From: Stenotrophomonas sp. ESTM1D_MKCIP4_1
Lineage (GTDB): Bacteria; Pseudomonadota; Gammaproteobacteria; Xanthomonadales; Xanthomonadaceae
Length of the DNA stretch: 64,000 nt
Assembly: GCF_003086895.1 (NCBI RefSeq)
Contig: NZ_CP026004.1
Span: 325,817 to 389,816, forward strand
Direction of reading: 5' to 3'
The number at the start of each line of letters is the position of its first letter. The stretch's first letter is position 1. A program made the translations under genes and the position numbers. The notes below the pieces were generated by a model. The model saw only the letters and a program-made list of their open reading frames with translations. It had not been told where the DNA came from and ran no database searches. Shown here one piece after another: positions 24,253 through 33,430 of the stretch.

Positions 24253-25443
24253 TCAGTGGCGCGCCAACTGAGCCGCCGGTCGCCAGTGGAGGATCGCCAG
24301 CGCAGCCAGCGGCAAGACGCCACCGAACACTGCAACACCCGTCCAGCCGAAGTGATGCCAGGCCAGTGCACCGGCCCACGAGCCGAAGGCGCCGCCCAGG
24401 AACATGCCGGTCATGAAGACGGTGTTGAGCCGGCTCTTGAACTCAGGATGCAGCCCGTAGACCTGGTGCTGGTGGCTGACCAGCGCTACCTGCACGCCGA
24501 AGTCGAGCACGACCACGCCGATCACCAGGCCGGCCAGGCCCGGCCACAGGCCCAGCAGCAGCCACGACACCACGGTGGCCAGCACGCCCAGCCGCACTAC
24601 CGGCGCCGGACCACGGCGGTCGGCCAGGCGCCCGGCCAACGGTGCGATCGCCACGCCCACCACGCCGATGATGCCGAACAGTCCGGCCGTGGCCGCGCCC
24701 AGCTGCAGCGGTGGCGCTGCCAGATGCAGCGACAGGGTGGTCCAGAACACCGAGAACGAAGCGAACACCAGCGCCTGCGCCCAGGTGGCCCGGCGCAGCA
24801 CCGGATGCTCGCGCCACAGCGTGCGCAGCGATGCCAGCAGTGCGCCGTAGCCCGGTGGGTGGCCCGGCGGTGCATGCCGTGGCAGCGTGCGCGCCATCAG
24901 CAGCGCCGCGCCCAGCGCCAGCGGTACGCCCAGCCAGAACATGGCGCGCCAGCTGCTGGCGCTGGACACCAGGCCCGCCACGGTGCGGCTGAGCAGGATG
25001 CCAGCGAGCAATCCGCTCATCACGGTGCCGATGGCTGCACCCCGTCGTTCGGGTTCCACCAGCAGCGCGGTGAACGGCACGATCTGCTGGGCCACGGTGG
25101 CGGCCGCACCCAGCAGGATCGCGCCGATCGCCAGTGCCGGCAGCCCGGGCGCCAGGGCCGACACCACCAGCGCCAGCGCCACCGCCAGGAACTGCAGCAC
25201 GATCAGCCGCCGTCGCTCGTGGCGGTCGCCCAGCGGCAGCAGCAGGAGCAGCCCTGCGGCGTAACCCAGCTGGGTCAGCGCGGGAATCCAGCTGCTTACC
25301 CGCACATCACCCAGATCGTGGGCCATGGCCGCCAGCATCGGCTGGTTGTAATAGATGTTGGCCACGCCCAGGCCGGCGGCCACTGCCATGGCAAACAGCG
25401 GTGCCGTGCGCACGGCACCGGCTGCAGTGGGGGAGGAAGACAT
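24253..25443 (-). CDS. MFS transporter (DHA1-like drug-efflux type)
   Basis: A 396-residue inner-membrane carrier with twelve predicted helices. Signature parts: GLGVANIYYNQPMLAAMA, the A-like motif GDRHERRRLIVLQ between helices 2 and 3, GTVMSGLLAGILLSRTVAG (motif C-like) and in the second half GRLADRRGP. Start at ATG 25443 (MSSSPTAAG) with AGGAG 7 nt upstream. It lies downstream of the alpha/beta hydrolase gene (61 nt), on the same strand. It is a clear paralogue of the MFS gene at 36134. Substrate unknown. Confidence 0.9.
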   Translation of the reverse strand: MSSSPTAAGAVRTAPLFAMAVAAGLGVANIYYNQPMLAAMAHDLGDVRVSSWIPALTQLGYAAGLLLLLPLGDRHERRRLIVLQFLAVALALVVSALAPGLPALAIGAILLGAAATVAQQIVPFTALLVEPERRGAAIGTVMSGLLAGILLSRTVAGLVSSASSWRAMFWLGVPLALGAALLMARTLPRHAPPGHPPGYGALLASLRTLWREHPVLRRATWAQALVFASFSVFWTTLSLHLAAPPLQLGAATAGLFGIIGVVGVAIAPLAGRLADRRGPAPVVRLGVLATVVSWLLLGLWPGLAGLVIGVVVLDFGVQVALVSHQHQVYGLHPEFKSRLNTVFMTGMFLGGAFGSWAGALAWHHFGWTGVAVFGGVLPLAALAILHWRPAAQLARH

Positions 25444-25504
25444 GGCGATGCTCCTGGCGGAAGAGGCGCGCGGGTGCAGGCAAACGCCCGCGCGCGGGGA
25501 CAAC

Positions 25505-26341
25505 TCAGCCCTGCACGAAGGCCAGCAGGTCCGGATTGATGACATCGGCGTGGGTGGTCAGCATGCCGTGCGGGTAGCCCGGGTAGACCTTCAGCGTGCC
25601 GTTGGCCAGCAGCTTGATCGATTCACGCGCGGCGGCGTCGATCGGCACGATCTGATCGTCGTCACCATGCAGGACCAGGGTCGGCACGGTGATTGCCTTC
25701 AGGTCTTCGGTGAAGTCGGTTTCGGAGAATGCCTTGATGCCCTCGTAATGCGCCTTGGCACTGCCGGCCATGCCCTGCCGCCACCAGTTCTGGATGGCAC
25801 CGGGCACGACCTGCGCACCTTCGCGGTTGAAGCCATAGAACGGGCCGCCGGGCAGGTCGAGGAAGAACTGCGAGCGGTTGGCCGCCAGTGCGGCACGCAG
25901 GCCGTCGAACACGTCGATCGGCAGGCCCTTGGGGTAGGCGGCCGTGCGCAGCATGATCGGCGGCACGGCGCTGACCAGCACCGCCTTGGCCACGCGGCCC
26001 TGCGGCTGGCCGTAGCGGGCCACGTAGCGGGCCACTTCGCCACCACCGGTGGAATGGCCGATGTGCACCGCGTTGCGCAGGTCCAGGTGCTGCATGACCA
26101 CGGCGGCATCGGCGGCGTAATGGTCCACGTCGTGGCCTTCGCTTACCTGCGCCGAACGGCCGTGGCCGCGACGGTCATGGGCCACCACGCGATAGCCCTT
26201 GGCCAGGAAGAACAGCATCTGCGTGTCCCAGTCATCACTGGACAGCGGCCAGCCATGATGGAAGACGATCGGCTGGGCCTCCTTCGGGCCCCAGTCCTTG
26301 TAGAAAATCTCGACGCCATCGGGGGTAGTGACAGTGCTCAT
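25505..26341 (-). CDS. alpha/beta hydrolase, non-heme chloroperoxidase/esterase type
   Basis: A 278-residue soluble hydrolase. The nucleophile elbow is GHSTGG with S97; the acid is D228 in [10 protein letters not shown] and the base H258 in GYPHGM; the oxyanion region is [12 protein letters not shown]. This set is typical of the cofactor-free haloperoxidase/perhydrolase subgroup, which in practice are esterases and may form peracids. No signal peptide. It probably shares a transcript with the downstream MFS gene, so it may act on a compound that the carrier exports. Confidence 0.9.
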   Translation of the reverse strand: MSTVTTPDGVEIFYKDWGPKEAQPIVFHHGWPLSSDDWDTQMLFFLAKGYRVVAHDRRGHGRSAQVSEGHDVDHYAADAAVVMQHLDLRNAVHIGHSTGGGEVARYVARYGQPQGRVAKAVLVSAVPPIMLRTAAYPKGLPIDVFDGLRAALAANRSQFFLDLPGGPFYGFNREGAQVVPGAIQNWWRQGMAGSAKAHYEGIKAFSETDFTEDLKAITVPTLVLHGDDDQIVPIDAAARESIKLLANGTLKVYPGYPHGMLTTHADVINPDLLAFVQG

Positions 26342-26407
26342 CCGGGTAACTCCTCAGGGGTGGGTGGGAACAGGGCCCACGCTACGCCTGCGGTGTTCGC
26401 CGCAACA

Positions 26408-26815
26408 TCACACGCTCGGTTCGCCGGGGCATACCTTGGTGTGATCGCCGGCTTCGAGCAGCTGCTGCAGGCACCCGGCAAGGGCATCGGCATCCACCGG
26501 CTTGCGCAGGAACGCCACCGCGCCGGCTGCGCGCACGCGCTGCTCCACCACCGGGGTGGGGAAGGCGGTCAGGAAGATCATCGGTGGCACGGCACCGCGC
26601 GCACGCAGCTGTGCCTGCAGCTGCTCGCCATCCAGCACGGGCATCTGCACATCACTGATGATGCAGGCCGGCGGGGGCTGCTGGCTGTCGTCCAGCAGCG
26701 CCTGGCCGTGGGCATAGCCACGCACGGCATAGCCCAGCGCGCGCATCAGGCTGGACAGCGACGCGCGGACGCCGGCATCGTCGTCCACGATCGCAATAAT
26801 GGGGGGCGGAAACAT
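26408..26815 (-). CDS. stand-alone receiver-domain response regulator
   Basis: A 135-residue protein consisting of a receiver domain only: acidic pocket D11-D12-D13, phospho-acceptor D55 (IISDVQMP), T in FLTAFPT and K in LRKPVDAD. There is no output domain. It lies downstream of a PAS kinase and a FixJ-type regulator on the same strand (125 nt gap), so it may be a phosphate sink or a relay element for that kinase, or for the sensor-less kinase-like protein on the opposite strand. Confidence 0.88.
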   Translation of the reverse strand: MFPPPIIAIVDDDAGVRASLSSLMRALGYAVRGYAHGQALLDDSQQPPPACIISDVQMPVLDGEQLQAQLRARGAVPPMIFLTAFPTPVVEQRVRAAGAVAFLRKPVDADALAGCLQQLLEAGDHTKVCPGEPSV

Positions 26816-26940
26816 GTGGGACTCCTTCGTGCCGCCACGGACGCAACGGGTCCGGGGTTGGCTGGTGTCCTTTATGCCGCAGTCGTGCAGCGGCCGCCAT
26901 CATACGCAGGTGTGGGTAGCGGCCCGGGCGCGGGCTGTGC

Positions 26941-27576
26941 TCAGTGGCCGATGCCCAGTGCTTCGGCCTGCCGCACCAGCTCGGCCAGCGAGCGGACGCC
27001 CATCTTGCGCATCACGTTGCCGCGGTGGATCTTCACCGTGATCTCGCTCAGCTGCAGCTCGGCGGCCACCTGCTTGTTCATCAGGCCGGACACCACCAGG
27101 GCCATCACTTCGCGTTCGCGGCTGGTCAGCGTGGCGTAGTGCGCGCGCACACCGTCCAGTGCACCGTCGCTCTGGCGGCGCTGGCGGTCGCGCTCGATGG
27201 CCGCGGTCACCGCATCGAGCATGTCCTGGTCGCGGAAGGGCTTGGCCAGGAAATCCACCGCGCCGGCCTTCATCGCCTTCACGGTCATGGGAATGTCGCC
27301 ATGGCCGGTCATGAACACCACCGGCAGGGCCACCCCCTGGGCAGCCAGCTGGGCCTGCACGTCCAGCCCGCTCACGCCCTGCAGGCGCACGTCCAGCACG
27401 ATGCAGCCGGGCACATCGGGCAGCGGCTGGGCACCCAGCTCGCCCGGCGCGGCGTACAGCCGCGTCTGCAGCCCGACCGAGCGCAGCAGGCTGTCCAGCG
27501 ACGCACGCACCGACGGGTCATCATCCACGATCACCACCAGCGGCGGCGCGGCAGGCGGGGGAGCGGAACGATGCAT
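26941..27576 (-). CDS. FixJ/TodT-type response regulator
   Basis: A 211-residue regulator. Receiver with D18-D19-D20 pocket, phospho-acceptor D62 (IVLDVRLQG), T in VFMTGHGDIPM, K in FLAKPFRDQ; then a LuxR-type HTH with LTSREREVMALVVSGLMNKQVAAEL...ITVKIHRGNV. These features are those of FixJ/TodT/StyR regulators. It starts 1 nt after the stop of the PAS kinase gene, so the two are a cognate pair. Which genes it controls is not visible; the divergent dps operon is the nearest. Confidence 0.93.
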   Translation of the reverse strand: MHRSAPPPAAPPLVVIVDDDPSVRASLDSLLRSVGLQTRLYAAPGELGAQPLPDVPGCIVLDVRLQGVSGLDVQAQLAAQGVALPVVFMTGHGDIPMTVKAMKAGAVDFLAKPFRDQDMLDAVTAAIERDRQRRQSDGALDGVRAHYATLTSREREVMALVVSGLMNKQVAAELQLSEITVKIHRGNVMRKMGVRSLAELVRQAEALGIGH

Positions 27577-27577
27577 G

Positions 27578-29524
27578 TCAGGCGGTCTCCTGTGCAGTGG
27601 CCAGCAACAGGGTAAAACAGGTGCCGGTTCCGGGTGTGCTGCGGACCTGCAGCTGGCCGCCGTGCGCTTCCACCGTGGTGCGGCAGATCGGCAGCCCCAT
27701 GCCCATGCCCTGTGCCTTGGTAGTGAAGAAAGGCTCGAACAGGCGCGCCACGTGGTCAGCGGCGATCCCCGGACCGGTGTCGGTCACGTCGATGCGCACG
27801 TGCCCTTCCACGGGCTGCAGTTCGATGCGCAGGGCACGCGCGCCGGTCTGGCCGCTCATGGCCTGGCAGGCATTCAACACCAGGTTCACCAGCACCTGCT
27901 GCAGCTGGATGCGCTGGCCCGGCACGTCCGGCAGCGTAGCGGCCTGGTCCACCTGCACATGCACCTGCTCGCGCTGCAGCTCGTGCTGCAGCAGCCGCAG
28001 CGCATCCTCCACCAGCACGGCCGGCGCCAGGATCTCGTTGGCCGGCGGCGTCTTGCCGAGGAAGTCGCGCACGTTCTTGACGATGCCGCTGGCGCGGCGC
28101 CCTTCGGCGATGGTGCGTTCGATCGCCTGCTCCACCTCGTGCAGTTCCGGCTGTGGCCGGCGCAGCCAGCGCAGGCCGGCTTCGCCGTTGGTCACCACCG
28201 CCATCAGCGGCTGGTTCACCTCATGCGCCAGCGATGCGGTCAATTCACCCAGGGTGGCGACGCGGCTGGCATGGGCCAGTTCGGCCTGCGCGGCCTGTGC
28301 GCGGGCCTCAGCCTCCTTGCGCTCGTGGATGTCGACCACGAACACCAGCACCGTGCCGTCGCCGTCGCGACGGTCGGGGAAGGTAATGGTGAACAGCACC
28401 GGCACGGTGCTGCCGTCGGCGCGCACGAGGGTGGTTTCGCCCTCGCAGTGGGGCGCGCCCGCGACGAACGCGGCCAGCGATGCGGCGAACGTACGGTCAT
28501 CGTCGGCCAGTACCGCATCGACCGTGGCCGGCGGCGTACCTTCTCCCATCAGGCGGCGGAACGCCGGGTTCAGGCCCACCAGCCGCGCCAGCTGGCGGAA
28601 CCGGGTCAGCGCTTCCGGGGATGCCTGCAGATAGGCCTGCAGCTGCGCACGATCACCCACCCCATGCCGCGAAAGCTCCGCCTGTACCGCGCTCCAGTCC
28701 TGTTCCACCACGCCGATGCGGCTGCCGTCGAACATGCGCCGGTAGCGTTGTTCGCTGCGCACCAGCGCCGCATGGGCGGCCTGTCGCTCGCTCACGTCGG
28801 TGTGGGTTTCCAGCACGCGCAGGGGGCGTCCCTGGCGATCGCGCTGCAGCACCCAGCGGCTTTCCAGCCACAGCGTGCGGCCATCGCGGGTACGCTGCGC
28901 CAGCAGGCCTTCCCAGCGGTCGTGCTGCAGCAGGTCCGCTTCAATCTGCGCACGGGGTGCCGGGTAACGGGTCTGCAGCAGGCGGTCGGCGGGCTGGCCG
29001 GCGGCTTCCTCGCGGCTCCACCCGTACACCTGCTCGGCGGTCAGGTTCCAGAAGCCGATCACCCCGGCCGGGTCGCGCACGAAGATCATGTCGTGCGACA
29101 GGTCCAGCAGCACGGCCTGGTCAGCCAGGGTGCGCATGGAACGCTGGTTCTGCAGCGCCAGCACGGCGCTGATCGCAATGGCGACCAGGCTGACCACCGC
29201 GCGTACGGTCTGCGGCCCCACATGGTCGATGCCGTGGGTGTCCAGGTAGGCGCACAGGGTCAGCCCGGCGCCGGCCACGGCCACGGCGATGATGTCGCCG
29301 CGGCGCCCGGTGCGCGCCACCAGCAGCACCGGCAGCACATACAGCACCGCCACCGCGCCCTCCAGTGTGGAAAGCGTATCGAACAGGGCGATGCCCAGCA
29401 CCAGCACGCAGGCAACCGCGCGCAGCACCATCGCGGGAATGATCCGGTGCGGGAACACCACGTCGCCGCCGCCGCTCGGCTGCGGTGCGGGAATCCAAGG
29501 GGTTGTAGTGCGCGGTGTGGGCAT
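27578..29524 (-). CDS. membrane PAS-domain sensor histidine kinase
   Basis: A 648-residue kinase. Start at ATG 29524 with AGGAGG upstream. Four to five hydrophobic segments (about 30-130) form the membrane part without a large external loop; then PAS 1 (about 135-255, SHDMIFVRDPAGVIGFWN), a second PAS-like segment (about 260-410), a HisKA domain with GELTASLAHEVNQPL (phospho-accepting His) and a HATPase_c domain (NLVLNACQAM, DTGPGIA, GMGMGLPICRT). Organisation and HEVNQPL box match the FixL/TodS-like group. It is transcribed with a FixJ-type regulator and diverges from dps; intergenic space 29525-29744 must hold both promoters. Confidence 0.92.
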   Translation of the reverse strand: MPTPRTTTPWIPAPQPSGGGDVVFPHRIIPAMVLRAVACVLVLGIALFDTLSTLEGAVAVLYVLPVLLVARTGRRGDIIAVAVAGAGLTLCAYLDTHGIDHVGPQTVRAVVSLVAIAISAVLALQNQRSMRTLADQAVLLDLSHDMIFVRDPAGVIGFWNLTAEQVYGWSREEAAGQPADRLLQTRYPAPRAQIEADLLQHDRWEGLLAQRTRDGRTLWLESRWVLQRDRQGRPLRVLETHTDVSERQAAHAALVRSEQRYRRMFDGSRIGVVEQDWSAVQAELSRHGVGDRAQLQAYLQASPEALTRFRQLARLVGLNPAFRRLMGEGTPPATVDAVLADDDRTFAASLAAFVAGAPHCEGETTLVRADGSTVPVLFTITFPDRRDGDGTVLVFVVDIHERKEAEARAQAAQAELAHASRVATLGELTASLAHEVNQPLMAVVTNGEAGLRWLRRPQPELHEVEQAIERTIAEGRRASGIVKNVRDFLGKTPPANEILAPAVLVEDALRLLQHELQREQVHVQVDQAATLPDVPGQRIQLQQVLVNLVLNACQAMSGQTGARALRIELQPVEGHVRIDVTDTGPGIAADHVARLFEPFFTTKAQGMGMGLPICRTTVEAHGGQLQVRSTPGTGTCFTLLLATAQETA

Positions 29525-29744
29525 CGGGCCTCCTGTGCCTGGGGGGGCGTGCCATCGGCGACGCCGAAGGACCGCAGCCACGGTCCGGTGCGTGGCCATG
29601 CTGGACACCGGGCGGGCCACTGTCTTGCATGGATGTGCACAACCGGCCGGGCAAACCAAGGTATGCCCCGGACGATACCCAGGTGCAATGGGCGCGCGCC
29701 TGGGCCATGCCTACGCTGGGCCTGTCCCCTCTGGAACCGCCGCC

Positions 29745-30248
29745 ATGACCGCTTCCACCTTCTCCACCGCCCTGCGTGTACGCAATGACCTGGGTTCGCA
29801 GGCCGCCGCCGATCTCGCGCCGGCGCTGACCGCCCTGCTGGCCGACATGTTCGCGCTGTACCTGAAGACGAAGAACTTCCATTGGCACATGAGCGGACCG
29901 CACTTCCGCGATTACCACCTGATGCTGGATGAGCAGTCCGCGCAGGTGCTGGCCACCACCGATGCCATTGCCGAACGTGCGCGCAAGGTGGGTGGCACCA
30001 CGCTGCGTTCGATCGGCCATATCCAGCGCATCCAGCGTCTGCTGGACAACGATGCCGAGTATGTCACCGCACAGGACATGCTGGCCGAGCTGGCCGACGA
30101 CAACCGCCGCCTGGCCGGCTTCCTGCGCGCCACCCATGGCGTGTGCAGCGAGTACGGCGATGTGGCCAGCACCAGCCTGATCGAGACCTGGATCGACGAG
30201 GCCGAACGTCGCAGCTGGTTCCTGGGCGCTTGCCGCGAAACACGCTGA
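29745..30248 (+). CDS. dps: Dps-family ferritin-like DNA-protecting protein
   Basis: A 167-residue protein with the Dps core: KTKNFHWHMSGPHFRDYHLMLDEQ supplies the inter-subunit ferroxidase ligands (H, D and E), and ARKVGGTTLRSIG follows as usual. Dps dodecamers oxidise and store Fe2+ using H2O2 and shield DNA under stress. The N-terminus (TASTFSTALRVRND) is short, with few lysines, so DNA binding may be weak. ATG 29745 lacks a strong ribosome-binding site. It opens a plus-strand series with a kinase-like ATPase, a bicupin and a membrane protein, divergent from the PAS-kinase operon. Confidence 0.92.
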   Translation: MTASTFSTALRVRNDLGSQAAADLAPALTALLADMFALYLKTKNFHWHMSGPHFRDYHLMLDEQSAQVLATTDAIAERARKVGGTTLRSIGHIQRIQRLLDNDAEYVTAQDMLAELADDNRRLAGFLRATHGVCSEYGDVASTSLIETWIDEAERRSWFLGACRETR

Positions 30249-30283
30249 TCCCCCCACCTGTCCGCATTGCAAGGAGAGCGGTA

Positions 30284-31000
30284 ATGCATACCCCAGTGGC
30301 ACTCGCCCCCGCCGACCCGGCCCCCGCCAGCCGCCTGGCCATGCTCGGCCATGATCTGAACAACGTGCTGCAGGCCGCCGCCGCTGCGATCGGGCTGGCG
30401 TTGCAGGGCGGCCGCCTGGGCCCTGCCGACAGCGCCCTGCTGGATGTGGCAGGCCAGGCGCTGCAGCAGGGCGCGGGCATGGCCCGGCTGTTCCTGGGGC
30501 AGGACATTCCGCGTCCCTGCAGCAGTGACGGGGTGGATCTGGCCGAGCTGGTGCAGGAAATGGAACCGCTGCTGCGCCATGCCATCGCCCCGGACATGCA
30601 GCTGGAACTGGATGCGTGCGCGTTGTCCGGGCGCGTGCAGGTGGACCGCAGTGCACTGCAGCGTGCACTGGTGAACCTGGCACTGAATGCACGCGAAGCG
30701 TGCGCGCCCGGCGCACGGCTGCGCATCAGTACCGACGCCTGCACCCTGGCGGTGGCCGGGCCCGGACGCATCCCCGGCCGCTACGGCATCGTGCGTGTGG
30801 CCGACGATGGCCCCGGTATCGATCCGGCGGTCGCCGCACGCGTGTTCGAGCCCGGCGCCAGCAGCCGCGGGCCGGGGCGTGGCCTGGGCCTGGCCCAGGT
30901 GCGTGCAGCCGTGGAAGCCAGTGGGGGCTTTGTCGATGTGCAGTCGTCGCGCCGCCGCGGTACCTGTTTCCTGCTGGCACTGCCCAGCACCACCGCCTGA
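30284..31000 (+). CDS. sensor-less histidine-kinase-like protein
   Basis: A 238-residue soluble protein made only of a kinase core: a dimerisation-type helix with AMLGHDLNNVLQ (H23) and a HATPase_c domain with N-box LVNLALNAREAC, G1 DDGPGID and G2 RGLGLAQVRAAVE. H-x-L-N-N resembles the phospho-accepting box of kinases related to NtrB/hybrid kinases. No sensor, membrane part or receiver is present. AAGGAG lies 8 nt before ATG 30284, 35 nt after dps. It could serve with the stand-alone receiver at 26408 or be fed by another sensor; inference. Confidence 0.85.
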   Translation: MHTPVALAPADPAPASRLAMLGHDLNNVLQAAAAAIGLALQGGRLGPADSALLDVAGQALQQGAGMARLFLGQDIPRPCSSDGVDLAELVQEMEPLLRHAIAPDMQLELDACALSGRVQVDRSALQRALVNLALNAREACAPGARLRISTDACTLAVAGPGRIPGRYGIVRVADDGPGIDPAVAARVFEPGASSRGPGRGLGLAQVRAAVEASGGFVDVQSSRRRGTCFLLALPSTTA

Positions 31001-31017
31001 TTGCCAGGGAGAACGCC

Positions 31018-32052
31018 ATGCCTGCTTCCCGTCACGTCCGCTCGCTGGCCCACGCCGAACTGGCCCATGCCAGCGCGCTGGGCGAGGTCCGCCGCCTGGA
31101 CGGCACTGCGTTTCCGCTGCTGCAGGGGCTGTCCATCAAGCGCCTGCGCCTGGAGGCCGATGCCATGCGCGAAGCGCACTGGCACGCCAATGCCGATGAA
31201 CTGGCCTATGTCTGCCAGGGCGAGGTACGCGTGCAGGTGATCGACAATGGCGACCAGGTGAGCACCTTCGCCGTATCGCAAGGGCAGATGTTCCACATTC
31301 CCAGCGGCGCACTGCACCTGATCGAGAACCTCGGCCCCGGCCGTGCCGAACTCATCATCGCCTTCAGCCATGCCCACCCGCAGGATTTCGCATTGCAGGC
31401 GGCGTTCGGCGCGATGAGCGATGCGGTGCTGGGCAATACCTTCGATCAGCCGGCCAGCGCCTGGGCGGCGTTGCCCCGTGACACCGGCACCCGCTATCTG
31501 GTGCCGCGCCCGGCCGACCTGCCGCCTCCGCCGGCCGACCACGCCCAGCCGTTGCGCTTCGACGTGGAGGCGCAGTCGGCGCCGGTGACGTTCCCGTACG
31601 GCCATGCGCGCGTGGCACGCAGCCAGTTCTGGCCGGCACTGCGGCACCTGGCCATGTACTCGCTGCAGGTAGGCGAGGACGGTATGCGTGAACCGCACTG
31701 GCATCCGGATACGGCCGAAATGGGCTACGTGCACCGCGGCCATGCCCGCATGACCGTGCTTGACCCCGATGGCAGCGCCGACACCTATCTGCTGTCGCCG
31801 GGGGATGTGTACTTCATTCCGCCGGCGTATCCCCACCAGATCGAGGCACTGGGACAGGACATCCATTTCCTGGTGTTCTTCGACCGGCCGATGCCCGCCG
31901 ACATCGGTTACCGCCTGTGTGGCGCGGCGTTGCCACCGGCTACCCTGGCCGCGACGCTCGGCGTAGCGGTGGAACGGATGCCGCTGCTGCCGGCCACCAC
32001 CGACGACCCGCTGATCGTGGCCCGCCGCAATCCTCTCGATCCCTCCACCTGA
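31018..32052 (+). CDS. bicupin protein, oxalate-decarboxylase-like
   Basis: A 344-residue protein with two cupin domains. Domain 1 (about 40-130) has AHWHANADELAYV and HIPSGALHLIEN; domain 2 (about 205-300) has EPHWHPDTAEMGYV and FIPPAYPHQIE. Both carry the H-x-H...E...H metal set used by Mn-dependent oxalate decarboxylases and by spherulin-like proteins. There is no signal peptide. The start follows the kinase-like gene by 17 nt with AGGGAG upstream. Substrate assignment as oxalate is by family only; other small acids are possible. Confidence 0.87.
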   Translation: MPASRHVRSLAHAELAHASALGEVRRLDGTAFPLLQGLSIKRLRLEADAMREAHWHANADELAYVCQGEVRVQVIDNGDQVSTFAVSQGQMFHIPSGALHLIENLGPGRAELIIAFSHAHPQDFALQAAFGAMSDAVLGNTFDQPASAWAALPRDTGTRYLVPRPADLPPPPADHAQPLRFDVEAQSAPVTFPYGHARVARSQFWPALRHLAMYSLQVGEDGMREPHWHPDTAEMGYVHRGHARMTVLDPDGSADTYLLSPGDVYFIPPAYPHQIEALGQDIHFLVFFDRPMPADIGYRLCGAALPPATLAATLGVAVERMPLLPATTDDPLIVARRNPLDPST

Positions 32053-32091
32053 GATCGGTCACCATGGGCGCCTTCCCGGGGAGGCTGTCGC

Positions 32092-32781
32092 ATGCGCGGT
32101 ATCGACTTCAGTTCCTGGCAGGGGGTGCTGTCCACGCTGGCCGGGCTGGTGCTGATCACCCTGCTGGGTGTGGGCATCCGCCTGCTGGTGATGCAGACCC
32201 TGCAGCAGCGTCGCGAACGCGAGAACCGGCAGATCAACGAGCGCCTGCGCACGCTGATGGCCGCCTACAAGACGTTGGGCGGCTCGTTCACGGGCGATCT
32301 GGGCGTGGATCCCACCCATCGGCGTGAACTGCGCCAGCGCGCTCATGAAAGTGGCAGCGACGAACCCGGATCGGATCGCAGCCGGCGCATCCGCGATGCG
32401 GTGGAAGCGGCGCTGTCGGACATTCTCCTGCTGGGCACCGACGAACAGGTGCGGCTGGCAGCGCGTGCCGCCACCGAGCTGGCGCAGGGCCGCCCCGTGC
32501 ACACCCATGAACTGGTGATATCCCTGCGCGACTTCGTGCGCCAGGCGCTCGACCTGGCCCCGGTGCCGGCCGACCTGCAGATCCCACCGCAGGGCCCCAC
32601 GCGACCGGCCGCTGGCGGTGCCGGTGGCAAGGCGCGCGGCGGCGACGGTGAAGCGAAGGGTGGACGCGGCGGTGGTGGGGGTGGGGGTGGCATGGGTGCG
32701 GGCATGGGCGGGCTCGGCCTGGGGGCCGGCGCCGCACTGGGCGCCGGCCATGCCCAGGAAGAAGACCCGGGCGCACGCTGA
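32092..32781 (+). CDS. membrane-anchored protein with Gly-rich tail, function unknown
   Basis: A 229-residue protein: a single N-terminal membrane helix (about 12-35, VLSTLAGLVLITLLGVGIRLLV), then a cytoplasmic coiled-coil-like region (QTLQQRRERENRQINERLRTL), a helical middle part (about 95-160) and a Gly/Ala-rich low-complexity tail (about 170-220) with a run of eight glycines. GGGGAGG lies upstream of ATG 32092. Last gene of the dps-kinase-bicupin series. I do not recognise the family. Confidence 0.75.
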   Translation: MRGIDFSSWQGVLSTLAGLVLITLLGVGIRLLVMQTLQQRRERENRQINERLRTLMAAYKTLGGSFTGDLGVDPTHRRELRQRAHESGSDEPGSDRSRRIRDAVEAALSDILLLGTDEQVRLAARAATELAQGRPVHTHELVISLRDFVRQALDLAPVPADLQIPPQGPTRPAAGGAGGKARGGDGEAKGGRGGGGGGGGMGAGMGGLGLGAGAALGAGHAQEEDPGAR

Positions 32782-32794
32782 GCCGCGTCGCCGC

Positions 32795-33154
32795 TCAGGG
32801 CAACAGGTCGAGGATCGGCACGAAGCCACCGTAGATCATGCGCGCACCGTCGAAGGGCATCGGATTCTTCGACGGGTCCATCCGTGGGTCTTCCATCATC
32901 TTCTGCATGCCAGCATCGCGCGTGGCCTTGTCCGGCCATTCAATCCAGGAAAACACCACCGTCTCATCCGGCGTGGCCTTCACCGCACCGAAGAAGTCGG
33001 TGGTCTTGCCGGGCGGTACATCGTCACCCCAGCACTCGACCACGCGCAGCGCGCCGTATTCGATGAACACGACGTCACCCATGCGGGCATGGGCCAGGAA
33101 TTTTTCCTTGTTGGCGGTGGGCACCGCCAGGACGAAACCATCGATGTAACTCAT
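32795..33154 (-). CDS. DUF1428 family protein
   Basis: A 119-residue protein of the DUF1428/YbaA-like family with a dimeric alpha-beta barrel (ferredoxin-like) fold: MSYIDGFVLAVPTANKEKF, the acidic WGDDVPPGKTTDF and FSWIEWPDKATRDAGM are conserved family parts. ATG 33154 with GGAGG at 6 nt decides the start. No enzymatic role established. Convergent with the preceding gene (13 nt apart). Confidence 0.9.
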   Translation of the reverse strand: MSYIDGFVLAVPTANKEKFLAHARMGDVVFIEYGALRVVECWGDDVPPGKTTDFFGAVKATPDETVVFSWIEWPDKATRDAGMQKMMEDPRMDPSKNPMPFDGARMIYGGFVPILDLLP

Positions 33155-33300
33155 CGCTTGCCTCCGTGGTGGACCGTGGCGGATCCACGGTCTTGCTGGT
33201 TCGACGAATGAGGGCGTGTGCAATCGACATGCGCGTGGCCATTGGAATGCAGTGCGTGTGCACGCAGCGCGCGCGTATGCCAGAAAGTGCCTGAATCAAG

Positions 33301-33341
33301 CCAGAAAATTCAGCAATGCGAAGGCTGCTGTTTTCAGGGAG
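33301..33341 (+). promoter_or_regulatory. imperfect stem-loop in the ax21 upstream region
   Basis: GAAAA-TT-CAGCA and TGCTG-TTTTC can pair around an 11-nt loop about 90 nt before the ax21 start. The region 33155-33430 has no gene. The stem could lie in the 5' leader of the ax21 mRNA and act in stability or regulation; not a family I recognise. Confidence 0.35.
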
Positions 33342-33430
33342 CGTTGTGGCGGATAACGGAGAATTTACATTCCCGATGCGATGGCGCTCTGGCGCTGCTG
33401 CACAACATAAGAAAGTAAAGGTGTACCCCC

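Noticed and set aside
23124..24371. Long minus-strand frames opposite the histone-like gene
   Set aside because: The translation is low-complexity Phe/Leu/Ala or Pro/Ser/Trp repeats, the mirror of AAG-rich codons in the real gene; no start signal.
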